Below are positions 17,785-27,100 of a stretch of DNA of 64,000 nt, in pieces (position 1 is the stretch's first letter; each line of letters begins with the position of its first letter). The position numbers and the translations under genes are program-made. This DNA comes from an uncultured Alphaproteobacteria bacterium (GTDB taxonomy: Bacteria > Pseudomonadota > Alphaproteobacteria > CAAHEQ01 > UBA3637), in contig CALXWZ010000005.1 in assembly GCA_944392555.1 (NCBI GenBank), positions 49,205 through 113,204 on the forward strand. Direction: 5' to 3'. Below the pieces are notes generated by a model. The model was not told the DNA's origin. It ran no database searches and saw nothing but the letters and a program-made list of their open reading frames with translations.

Positions 17785-19747
17785 CAAACACAACCTCCAC
17801 CCGACTCACTTGTTGCGGTGCCGGCACAACGCTTGAAAAGAAAGGTTGCACGGAATTTCCCTCTATTTGCGGTTGAGAGACGATAATTCTCTTACGAGCA
17901 ACAACCATATCGTTTTCATCATACACAACGGCTTTAATTTCGGGAATAACCAGCGTTGTTAATTCGGTGTTGGCAATTTCTCCTTTTATCAATAAGCGCA
18001 TTGTTCCCGCCTCATTCGGTGCAACGGAATAGGAGATGTTTTGTATTTTTAATATATTGGCAATTTCGGCAACCGATGGTGTGGCTCGCTCGGCAAGCGG
18101 TGCAAACGATGGCGGAACAACGGCTTGTTCACGCACAACTTGAACGGGTTGCTCGGTCGGTGTTGCTTCTTGTGTGCCTGATTCATTTGCCGGTTGGGTT
18201 GATTGTATTTCCGGATTGGTATTTGTATTTATGGTCGCATTTGTATTTGTATCTGTATCTGTTTCTGCTTTCGGTAAATCCGATTCGCTCAAACCAGGTA
18301 AGCCTTGTTGCATCAAGCCTGTGGATTGATTCGCATTTGCGTTCATCGGAACGGTAGACGTATTCAGTGCGGTATTGGTCGGATTTGCCTTTGCGTCTGT
18401 TTCGGAACGAACGGCATTTGTTGTAGCGCTTACCATAGTGTTCATAGTGGTATTCGTTGCGGTATTTTCTATGGTGTTTGCCGTTATTTTCGTTGTTGTG
18501 CTTGTTGATTTATTTGCGTTGGTGCGCGCCTCTGTTTTTTTAGGTGATACAATTGTTGCCCCTTGTGCTGATTGGATGTTGGGCAAAACGCGGTTATCGC
18601 CTGTTTGTTGCGTTATTCCCGCAGTATTTGAATTTTGGGGAGCAACATTTGAATTTTTCGGCGCGGTATTTGTCTGCTTTTGCGCAAAAGCCGTTTGTTT
18701 GTTCATTGTTGCGCGTTTTTGCGATGGTGATTCATTCGCCTTGTTTACGGCAGGAGCAGTGTTATTTTTTGTTGCCGATGTTGTTGCGGATGCAGAAGCC
18801 TTTTCTGCGCCTTGATTGGCAGATGAAACAGCCGTTTTATCCAACTGATTAAGAATAAACGAATCCAACCGATTTAACAGAAAATCTTTTTGTGCATAAG
18901 CGCCGTAGCAAATCCCTCCGGCAACGCACAACCAGAAAACCGTTCCGAGAAATGATGATTTTTTCTTGGACTGACTAACCGGTTTAAATTCTTCCGGCAG
19001 AGAATCCAACCGTGCGTTCGGATCCGGTTTTTCGCCGGCCAGCAGTGAAAGCGGTTCTTCAAAACGCGGTTCACCGCCATGAAGCGCCGGCTCATCGGCA
19101 AATAAGGTTGGTGTTTGCAAGGGTGTAGCCGTTGCATTCGGTTGCATGGAGTGCATGGCCGGTGTTGGGTTTGGTATCGCTCCCGCTCCCATTCCCGCAC
19201 CCATTTCTGTACCCATTCCAACGCCCGCATGACTTGGAATGCCAAACGGAACGGCAGGTGATACGGGCGGTGTTTGCATTTGTTGCCCGTTTATCTGAAC
19301 GTTGGGTGTTGATTGAAGAGGGGTGGCTTTCGGTTGTTGTGTGGGTGCTACGTGCATCATTTGCGCATAAGCCGATTCGTTTTGCGGTGCGAACCTTGAA
19401 TCATTATGTGCGGATTGTGAATTATAAGTCATTTCAACGCGAGCGGTTGAATTGGCACGAGCCACCGGCTCAATTTGCTGTTGCGCAACGGGTGCGTGCG
19501 ATACTTGGGGGGTATTTATCGGCATGCATCGGACGTTTTGTTGTTCCGTGGCAGACTGCATGGCGGACTGCATGACGGCGGAAACGGTTGGGATAATTTC
19601 CGATTCATCTTCACCCGCTGAGGGGTCGCCTTGGTCTAAAACAAAATAGTTTTCGCAAGCGGAACAGTGAAATTTTTGCCCTCTTTGAACGCGAATTTCA
19701 TCCGAAATCGCATATTGAGCAAAACATTTTGGACATACGATCAACAT
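17777..19747 (-). CDS. MJ0042-type zinc-ribbon membrane protein with DUF3426-like C-terminus
   Basis: 656 aa. The N-terminus has a zinc ribbon (C5-x2-C8 and C28-x2-C31) of the MJ0042 type. A Gln/Pro/Ala-rich region, one membrane helix at about 268-286 (FLGTVFWLCVAGGICYGAYA) and a ~280-residue Asn/Thr/Ala-rich segment with TNTN-type repeats follow. The C-terminal beta domain (about 560-656; LLIKGEIANTE, VVARKRIIVSQPQI) resembles DUF3426. A gene of this kind divergent from ftsEX is typical of alphaproteobacteria. The low-complexity middle is much longer than in most homologues I know. Its role is unknown. Confidence 0.8.
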   Translation of the reverse strand: MLIVCPKCFAQYAISDEIRVQRGQKFHCSACENYFVLDQGDPSAGEDESEIIPTVSAVMQSAMQSATEQQNVRCMPINTPQVSHAPVAQQQIEPVARANSTARVEMTYNSQSAHNDSRFAPQNESAYAQMMHVAPTQQPKATPLQSTPNVQINGQQMQTPPVSPAVPFGIPSHAGVGMGTEMGAGMGAGAIPNPTPAMHSMQPNATATPLQTPTLFADEPALHGGEPRFEEPLSLLAGEKPDPNARLDSLPEEFKPVSQSKKKSSFLGTVFWLCVAGGICYGAYAQKDFLLNRLDSFILNQLDKTAVSSANQGAEKASASATTSATKNNTAPAVNKANESPSQKRATMNKQTAFAQKQTNTAPKNSNVAPQNSNTAGITQQTGDNRVLPNIQSAQGATIVSPKKTEARTNANKSTSTTTKITANTIENTATNTTMNTMVSATTNAVRSETDAKANPTNTALNTSTVPMNANANQSTGLMQQGLPGLSESDLPKAETDTDTNTNATINTNTNPEIQSTQPANESGTQEATPTEQPVQVVREQAVVPPSFAPLAERATPSVAEIANILKIQNISYSVAPNEAGTMRLLIKGEIANTELTTLVIPEIKAVVYDENDMVVARKRIIVSQPQIEGNSVQPFFSSVVPAPQQVSRVEVVFDE

Positions 19748-19835
19748 TTATCTTTCCCTTTTCAAAAAAATAGTGTAAGTATTATATATACGATTTTGAA
19801 AAAAGAAACAACTATTTTTAAAAAGGAAGATAAAA

Positions 19836-20600
19836 GTGTTTGAACACAATAAACTTTCATCGCCCGTCGCGGAATTTAACGGTGTTTCTTTTCGTTACGG
19901 AACGGGCTCTGAGATTTTAAAAGATATTCAATTAACGCTTGATCCCGGGTCGTTTCATTTTATGACGGGGGAAAGTGGCGCCGGCAAAACCTCTTTATTA
20001 AGTTTACTTTATATGAATCATTTGCCGACACGGGGGCGCGTTCGCTTATTCGGAAAAGCGGTAGATACGTTATCGCATGCCGAAAAGGCGCAAATTCGGC
20101 GTCAAATCGGGGTTGTTTTCCAAGATTATCGGTTGTTGGCGCATTTGAATGCCTTTGATAATGTGGCATTGCCGTTGCGAATTGCGGGCGTGCGGGAATC
20201 GGAAATTAAAAGACACGTAAGCGAATTATTGGCATGGGTTGGATTGGAAAAGCAATTACGAGCATTTCCCGAGGAACTTTCGGGCGGAGAAAAACAACGA
20301 ATCGCCATTGCCAGAGCCGTTATCAACCGCCCGCAGTTATTAGTTGCCGATGAGCCGACGGGGAATGTGGATGATGCCATGGCAAAACGGTTGCTGTATT
20401 TATTTTTGGAATTAAATAAACTCGGCACAACGATTGTGATTGCTACGCATAACCAAAGTTTAGTAAGGCATTTCGGCTTTGATGAACTCCATTTATCTCG
20501 TGGACATATTCAACGCATTACGGCAGCAACGCGGGCGAGAAATGTTCCTTATGGTGAAGGTGGGGAGAAAGTTGCATCAGCGCAGGGAGGTGAGGCATGA
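19836..20600 (+). CDS. ftsE: Cell division ABC transporter ATP-binding protein FtsE
   Basis: 254 aa from a GTG preceded by AAGGAAG. Walker A is GESGAGKTS, the signature is LSGGEKQR, Walker B is LLVADEPTG and the H-loop is ATHNQ. FtsE drives FtsX to regulate periplasmic peptidoglycan hydrolases at the septum. The last ~30 residues extend beyond the usual FtsE end. The ORF overlaps ftsX by 4 nt. Confidence 0.95.
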   Translation: MFEHNKLSSPVAEFNGVSFRYGTGSEILKDIQLTLDPGSFHFMTGESGAGKTSLLSLLYMNHLPTRGRVRLFGKAVDTLSHAEKAQIRRQIGVVFQDYRLLAHLNAFDNVALPLRIAGVRESEIKRHVSELLAWVGLEKQLRAFPEELSGGEKQRIAIARAVINRPQLLVADEPTGNVDDAMAKRLLYLFLELNKLGTTIVIATHNQSLVRHFGFDELHLSRGHIQRITAATRARNVPYGEGGEKVASAQGGEA

Positions 20601-21490
20601 GAAAACCATCGGACATTCCTTTTGCGCAAGATTCATCACGATTTTTCGTCGGTTGGATTAGTATGTTAATGGTATTTATTGCAACACTGATTTGTGCGTT
20701 TGCGCTGATCACGTATTCTTCCGTTCAAGCATGGTATGACAATATATCCGGTTCGCTTACGGTTCAAATCCCGTCTTACGATAAGGAAGGAAAATCACGG
20801 AAAGATGTTTTGCAAAACGATATAGAAACCGCCTTGACGATTTTACGCTCAACCGACGGGATTACGGGCGCGAATGTATTGGACGATAGTCAAATGGATT
20901 TATTGATGGCACCGTGGATGGGTGATCAGGTGGCGACAAGCGAATTGCCGTTACCGAAGATTATAGATGTATCGGTTGATACACATCACTTGCCCGACTT
21001 AGCGCAAATCAAGGCAGATTTGGCAGAGCAAGTGCCGTTGGCGGTATTGGATAGTCATCGGGTAGCATTGGCAGATTTGGTAGACTTGGCGTATAATGTG
21101 ATTAAACTTGTTGGTGGCGTATTGCTGTTATTGTTGGTAAGTATGGCGTTTTCTATTATGTTTGTCACGCAATCGGGATTGAAAGTGCATCAACAGGTGA
21201 TTGCATTGATTCACTTAATGGGCGCGGGCGATTTTTATATTACGCGTCAATTTGCGAATCGCAGTTTTGTGATTTCGTTAACGGGAAGCCTGATTGGTTT
21301 TGCATTGGCTTTACCGGTTATGATGGGCTTTGCGTATTGCTTAAATAATCTGACGGGGAGTTTTATTTTAATTCCCGCTTTATCGGGTATGCAATGGGGT
21401 GTGTTGATAGCTATTCCGTTTTTGGCGGCGGTATTGGCTTATTTAACGGCATTCAGAACGGTTTGGTCGGCACTGAAAAGAAGTTTATAG
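20597..21490 (+). CDS. ftsX: Cell division protein FtsX
   Basis: 297 aa with a cytosolic head and a first membrane helix at about 15-37. A periplasmic domain (about 40-165) and three further helices (LIGGVLLLLLVSMAFSIMF-like, LIGFALALPVMM and LIAIPFLAAVLAYL segments) complete the FtsX layout. It partners FtsE to couple division to cell-wall hydrolysis. It starts within the ftsE stop region (ATGA overlap) and is followed at 3 nt by a DUF218 gene. Confidence 0.93.
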   Translation: MRKPSDIPFAQDSSRFFVGWISMLMVFIATLICAFALITYSSVQAWYDNISGSLTVQIPSYDKEGKSRKDVLQNDIETALTILRSTDGITGANVLDDSQMDLLMAPWMGDQVATSELPLPKIIDVSVDTHHLPDLAQIKADLAEQVPLAVLDSHRVALADLVDLAYNVIKLVGGVLLLLLVSMAFSIMFVTQSGLKVHQQVIALIHLMGAGDFYITRQFANRSFVISLTGSLIGFALALPVMMGFAYCLNNLTGSFILIPALSGMQWGVLIAIPFLAAVLAYLTAFRTVWSALKRSL

Positions 21491-21493
21491 CAC

Positions 21494-22084
21494 ATGAAGT
21501 TTTTGATGAGACATCTTAAAAATCTTTTTTTATACTGTCTGGCCGTTGTGTTAACGACATGGCTTATCGGATTTGTTGCCTTTTGCGTTTATGCGCTCAC
21601 ATTGCAATCGGATTTGAGTGAAAAGCGTGATGCGGTTGTTGTGTTGACGGGAGGCAGTCAGCGCATTGAAACGGGTATTCGCCTGATGGAGCAACAAAAC
21701 GCCGATTATTTATTGATTTCGGGCGTAAACAAACAAGTAAAACGTGGAGTTTTATTGAAAGACGTTTCACCGGAACAGCGCAAAAAAATCACGCTGGGCT
21801 ATGAGGCGGAAGATACGGTCGGCAACGCAAAAGAAATTGATGAATGGATTAAAAAAAAGAAAATCGGCTCCATTTTACTGGTGACGAGTTTTTATCACAT
21901 GCCACGCAGTATTTTTGAAACGGCGCGCCTCAATCCGCAACTTAAAATTGCACCACAACCCGTTTTTCCTAAATCATTCGGTGATTCGGTGGATTGGATT
22001 AAAACAAGGTATGCATGGCTGTTGTTTTTGGAATATCATAAATTTATTTTCGTGCATTTAAAAGCACTCTGGCAAAGGAGTTAA
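21494..22084 (+). CDS. YdcF/SanA-like DUF218 membrane protein
   Basis: 196 aa with one N-terminal membrane helix (LFLYCLAVVLTTWLIGFVAF) and a DUF218 domain: DAVVVLTGGSQRIETGIRLM, LLISGVNK, EDTVGNAKE and LLVTSFYHMPRS. The family includes ElyC and SanA, which affect envelope and peptidoglycan precursor metabolism. The biochemical activity is not settled. It sits between ftsX and plsC with 3-nt gaps, consistent with an envelope operon. Confidence 0.88.
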   Translation: MKFLMRHLKNLFLYCLAVVLTTWLIGFVAFCVYALTLQSDLSEKRDAVVVLTGGSQRIETGIRLMEQQNADYLLISGVNKQVKRGVLLKDVSPEQRKKITLGYEAEDTVGNAKEIDEWIKKKKIGSILLVTSFYHMPRSIFETARLNPQLKIAPQPVFPKSFGDSVDWIKTRYAWLLFLEYHKFIFVHLKALWQRS

Positions 22085-22087
22085 AAG

Positions 22088-22834
22088 ATGAAAAAGTTAA
22101 ACGATATATTTTTAATGATTCGGTCGGTATTATTTTTGGCAGTTTTATATATCGGCACGTTGATTATGTTGTTTCTTTTTATCCCGACACTCTTTTTATC
22201 CTGTAAACAAGCCGGTTGTTTCCCGCGAATATGGTCTAGGATTATGCCGTTTTTTTTGCGCGTGATTTGCGGTGTGCAAGTGCGAATTGAAGGACTTGAA
22301 AATTTGCCGAAAGAGAATGGCTATATTGTTGCCTCCAAGCACCAGTCGGCGTTGGAAACAATGATTTTTCACAGCGTGATTCCGAATGCTTTTTATGTGT
22401 TGAAGCGCGAATTGATGTTGCTTCCGTTTGCGGGAATTTATTTCTTAAAAACGGGTTGCATTCCGATTGACCGCAAGGGCGGTGCCAAAACAATGCGTCA
22501 AATGTTAAAGCGCGTGCAAAAAAGATTAGCGGAAGAAATGAATTTAATTATTTTTCCGGAGGGAACACGCACGGCGCCCGGAACGAAAAAGCCGTATACA
22601 CCGGGGGTGGCGTTTTTATATGAACAATGCCAAGTTCCTGTTGTGCCGGTTGCGTTAAATACGGGATATTGTTGGCCGAGAAACAAAACAAAGAAAATTC
22701 CGGGGAAAGTAACGGTGCGTATTTTACCGCCGATTGCGCCCGGTATGGAGCGACGCGCTTTTTTAAATGAATTATATAAACGGATTGAAACGGCACAAGA
22801 TGAATTGCCGAATCCGTTTACCGCATTAAAGTAA
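22088..22834 (+). CDS. plsC: 1-acyl-sn-glycerol-3-phosphate acyltransferase (PlsC family)
   Basis: 248 aa with an N-terminal hydrophobic segment and the LPLAT domain. The catalytic block reads KHQSALET, that is H-x4-E rather than the canonical H-x4-D. The other blocks are present (GCIPIDRKGG, FPEGTRTAPG, VPVVPVALNTG). It makes phosphatidic acid from lysophosphatidic acid at the inner membrane. AAGGAG precedes the ATG. Confidence 0.92.
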   Translation: MKKLNDIFLMIRSVLFLAVLYIGTLIMLFLFIPTLFLSCKQAGCFPRIWSRIMPFFLRVICGVQVRIEGLENLPKENGYIVASKHQSALETMIFHSVIPNAFYVLKRELMLLPFAGIYFLKTGCIPIDRKGGAKTMRQMLKRVQKRLAEEMNLIIFPEGTRTAPGTKKPYTPGVAFLYEQCQVPVVPVALNTGYCWPRNKTKKIPGKVTVRILPPIAPGMERRAFLNELYKRIETAQDELPNPFTALK

Positions 22835-22861
22835 GGCAGAAAGGGAGGGGGAGAAAATCGG

Positions 22862-23962
22862 ATGCAAATTGAACGGAAAATCGCTTTGGGTGTTTATTCC
22901 GATTCGGGATTGAATGCAGTTGAAATGGCACTTTTGCAAACGGACGGGATTGATTTGTTTGAGAAGCCGATTTGTATGAGTCGCCCGTATCCCGCAGATT
23001 TAAAAGAACGAATTTACCAATTTATTTTAAAAAAAGATTATACGAATACGCAGGAAATGAAAGAACTCGGGAAAGCATTAACGGATTTTCATTTGGCGTG
23101 TATTCGGGAATTTTATGAAGCAAACAAGCGGGCATTTCCCGAAATTGATGTCATCGGTTATTCGGGGCATGTTGTGTATTACCGCCCGGATAATAAAGTT
23201 TGCATTGCCCTTGGCAACGCGCAATGGATAGCCGAGCAAATGCGTATGCCTGTGATTTCGCAATTTATTCAATCCGATTTTACGTCCGGCGGGCAGGGCG
23301 GGCCTTTATTTGCCTCTTTTTACGGCGCTTTGACGGCAGATATTCAAAAACCGGTGGGAATTTTATCATTGGGCGGGATTACCACACTAACGTGCATTGG
23401 GGCATTAGGAGAATTACAGGCATTTGATGTGGGCTTGGGAACGGCGTTGTTAGATCACTGGATTTTTAAGCATACGGGAGCCGAGATGGATTTTGACGGT
23501 TTAATTGCGTCAAAAGGTAAAGTGGATCATCGCTTGTTAGAGTATTTATTAAAGGATGATTTCTACCAAAAGCAACCGCCGAAGACGGCCAACAAAAATG
23601 AGTTTGTGGAATTATACGAGCAAGTGCGCGGGTGTTCGGTATCGGACGGTGCCGCAACATTAACGGCATTGATTGCGCATAGTATTTCCAATGCGCGACG
23701 CTTTTTAACCATTCAACCGCGGGAATGGATTATCATCGGGGGAGGGGTATATAATCCGACATTGGTGCGACAAATCAAATCCGTATTAAAAGAACCGGTT
23801 CGGACAGGGGAAGAATGCGGATTTGAGAACGACACGTTAAATGCGCAAAGTTATGCGTTTTTAAGTGTGCGGTCAATGATGGGGCTTCCGATTAGTTTTC
23901 CGCAAACAACGGGTGTTTTTGAACCCGTAACGGGTGGCAAACGGTATGAGCCACAGAGTTAA
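22862..23962 (+). CDS. anmK: Diverged anhydro-N-acetylmuramic acid kinase (AnmK) family protein
   Basis: 366 aa, the size of AnmK, which phosphorylates 1,6-anhydroMurNAc for wall recycling. The catalytic-Asp block is preserved (SDFTSGGQGGPL, family xDIAAGGQGAPL), as is IIIGGGVYNPTLV. However the N-terminal motif, usually MSGTSLDGVD, reads YSDSGLNAVE, and the DTGPGN loop reads DVGLGT. The fold looks complete, but ATP or sugar binding may be altered. GGAGGGGG precedes the ATG. It is the last gene of the rightward ftsE run. Confidence 0.8.
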   Translation: MQIERKIALGVYSDSGLNAVEMALLQTDGIDLFEKPICMSRPYPADLKERIYQFILKKDYTNTQEMKELGKALTDFHLACIREFYEANKRAFPEIDVIGYSGHVVYYRPDNKVCIALGNAQWIAEQMRMPVISQFIQSDFTSGGQGGPLFASFYGALTADIQKPVGILSLGGITTLTCIGALGELQAFDVGLGTALLDHWIFKHTGAEMDFDGLIASKGKVDHRLLEYLLKDDFYQKQPPKTANKNEFVELYEQVRGCSVSDGAATLTALIAHSISNARRFLTIQPREWIIIGGGVYNPTLVRQIKSVLKEPVRTGEECGFENDTLNAQSYAFLSVRSMMGLPISFPQTTGVFEPVTGGKRYEPQS

Positions 23963-24055
23963 TCAGTATCAGAGTTTTTCAGGACACAAGAAAAAAAATT
24001 ATTTTAAATTATTCTCGTGCATATTTTTATATGGAAAGTGGAGTGATGTTGAATT

Positions 24056-24091
24056 AAAAAGTAGCTCCTCATGATAGAGAAACATGAGGAG
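24056..24091 (-). terminator. Intrinsic terminator of the 1661-aa cysteine-rich gene
   Basis: Minus-strand stem CTCCTCATG / CATGAGGAG with a 9-nt loop, then CTACTTTTT, 46 nt past the stop codon. Confidence 0.85.
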
Positions 24092-24136
24092 TTAAGTTAT
24101 GGGTTGCAAAAGTTTTAAATTTTTCTCGGGTGCATA

Positions 24137-27100
24137 TTATGAAACGCATTCGGCATGCGTACAGATACCGTTCTCCCAATCAGTACATACAGCTGTCCCG
24201 TTTGCATCAGCACAACATACATCCTGCTGATATTTACCATCGTTGTATGTTTTTATATTGTCATATTCACAACAAGCATATTCAAGACATACTCCATTTT
24301 CAGCATATTGCATACAGGGTGTTCCACCACTGGTTTTGCAACATTGATATCTGGGAGCTGTACTACCATCTTCTAAAACCTTAGCAGGACCTACAAAGCC
24401 TTCGTTTGGACAATAACTCATTAATCCGCTCCGATGTGGTTGAATCTGATATGGATAAGCAAAGTCAACCCATGGACATGCTCCGGCAGTTGCATTACAG
24501 TCCCTCCCGTAAGCTGGAAAGCTGAAATATTCACGTAGACATGTGCCGTTTTCTTCCTGTCCACACACAACCTCTCCACTTTCCAGATATTCTTGCTGGC
24601 AGACATATCCTTGACAGAATCCATTGCTGTTGGAATAAGGGCAATAGATAACCCCAGATTTACAGCAATCTTCTCTGAGACACGAACCGTCGGAATTATA
24701 TTCCTCGCAGTATATAGTGCCACCTGAACAGCAACCCTCATAAACACATGTTCCATTATCTCTGCGCATTGCGCAATATTTTTCACCCGATCGGCAGCAT
24801 CTATGGCGCAAACAATCTCCGTTTGTATCATATGATTGGCAAATTAAATCACTGCTTGAACAACAACCGAATGCCGTGCAAGAGCCGTTCGTAGCAAAGG
24901 TAGAGCAATAGGAATTTACACATTGGCACGTATTTGTATCAGTATCGCAAATTGTTTTGCCATCTGTATTGCTTGCACAATCAGAATCTGCCACACATTC
25001 AACGCATCTCGTTCCATTCCAAACGGGTGTTTCGCTCGGACAGGCTTCGCATAGTTTTGTATCCTCGTTCCAAATAGGCGTACTGCCTGAACAGGCGATA
25101 CATTCTGTCCCATTCCAATGAGGAGTCTCAGTTGGACAGGCTTCACACTCTCTCGTTTCACTATTCCAACGGGGTGTATCGTCATAACACAACATGTGGC
25201 AGACCTCTAATTTCTTTGGTAGTGATCCGTATTTGCTGATTGGATAAGGACATACATTCGGCAAACCGGGAAATGCTGATGGAGATGCCGTATTGACTGT
25301 TTTTGAAGATGTGGTATCAGTGTCCTCTGTGATGTATTGCCAACGGTTCTGACAGGTGGATAAATAATAACCTTTACAGTAATATATTTGATCTGAATCC
25401 ATCGCTGCTACTGTAGAACCAAGTTCCCCGCCGATAAACCTGTTTGCTGTTATGCCACAACCAAAAGTGCATATACCATTTATAAGGGATTTTGCAATGA
25501 CATCATTTTCGACGATTATGTGTGACTCTTCCTCACTCATATAAATTTGACCTTTTGAAATAAGATTCTTCACTTTTAAGGTTGTATATGCGCCCCTATA
25601 GCGAAAATCACCTACAAAGAGTGAACACTCGGACAAATCAATGTCTCCGCTCAAGTAAAGTTCTCCCGGAACAATTATACGCGTCGGATCATTCGGATCA
25701 ACTGTAAATGTAGATGAATCAACTCCGGCATTGACGAGTTTTTCCGCGCAACTGTTCGGAACACAACTTTCTCCGTCCCATTGTGTGCCATCCGGGCAGG
25801 CAATACATTCTGTTCCGTTCCAGTGGGGCGTCTCAGCCGGACAGGCTTCGCACAGTTCTGAATTGCTATTCCAGTAGGGTCCAAAGTCATACCAGCTATG
25901 CCAGTAGGGTACATAACCGTAATCGCATAATACCTGACACTTCTCCAGTTGTTGAGGTGTTGAGCTATATATCTCATGGCGTTCAGTGGTGGAGTTCCCA
26001 TTTGGATTAGGAACTATCGGATCCTCCTCTTTCCTGTAATAAGTACAGTAGTAAATTTGGGTTGAATTAAGTTTCATATATGTATCAAGAATATTGCCGA
26101 TAATTCTATTTGCTGTTATGTCGGCATTAGAATTTACACCATCGTTTCCAACCATGCCTGCTGTAATTACATCATTAGTTGCAATTATATGGAGATCAGA
26201 GCCAAAAGTATCAATACGCCTTTTTGCAAACAGATTTTTCACTTTAAAAGTTTTAGAGGTTCCTTGTAAGTGAAACTCATCCACAAAAAGTGAACAGTCG
26301 GACAAATCCAAATCTGAATCAGGTTGAAAATAGTTAGCAAAGATACGTGTTGGATCATTCGGATCAACCGTAAATGTAGATGAATCAACACCGGCATTGA
26401 CGAGTTTTTCCGAGCAACTGTTCGTAACACAACTTGAGCCATCCCATTGTGTGCCATCCGGGCAGACAACGCATGCGATGCCGTCCCAGTGCGGTGTTTC
26501 AATCGGACAGGATTCACAGTCCATTTCGCTTTCATTCCAATAAGGCGTATTGGCAGGGCAGGCTTCACATTGATTACCATCCCAAGCCGGTTTGCTTTCG
26601 GGGCATTCTTCACACGCCGTGCCGTTCCAAACAGGTGTCGGATACGGACATGCCTCACAGACTCTTTCAGCACTATTCCATAGAGGCGTATCATCCGAAC
26701 AAGCAATACAAGCGTTCCCGTTCCAATAGGGTGTGTCACTCGGGCAAGTATCACATGTTTTGGTAGAACTGTTCCAAATAGGTGTATCATCCGAACAGGC
26801 AATGCAGTTTACTCCGTTCCAGTGTGGCGTCTCGGGTGGACAGGTTTCACATTCTTTTGCGACGCTATTCCAAACGGGAGTACTATCCGAGCAATCAATA
26901 CACGTTGTTCCGTTCCAATAGGGGGTATCGTTCGGGCAGGCTTCGCATTCTTTTATCTCAGCATTCCAAATGGGTTTGCTGTCCGAGCAAGCAATACACG
27001 CTGTTCCGTTCCAATGTGGGGTTTCACTCAGGCAGGCTTCACATTCTCTTGTTTCCTCATTCCAAACGGGAGCACTGTCCGAGCAAGCAATACACGCTGT

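Noticed and set aside
18375..18815. Long hydrophobic plus-strand frame opposite the zinc-ribbon gene
   Set aside because: It is the complement of the Asn/Thr/Ala-rich low-complexity coding region; the residue pattern is a direct consequence of that repeat.
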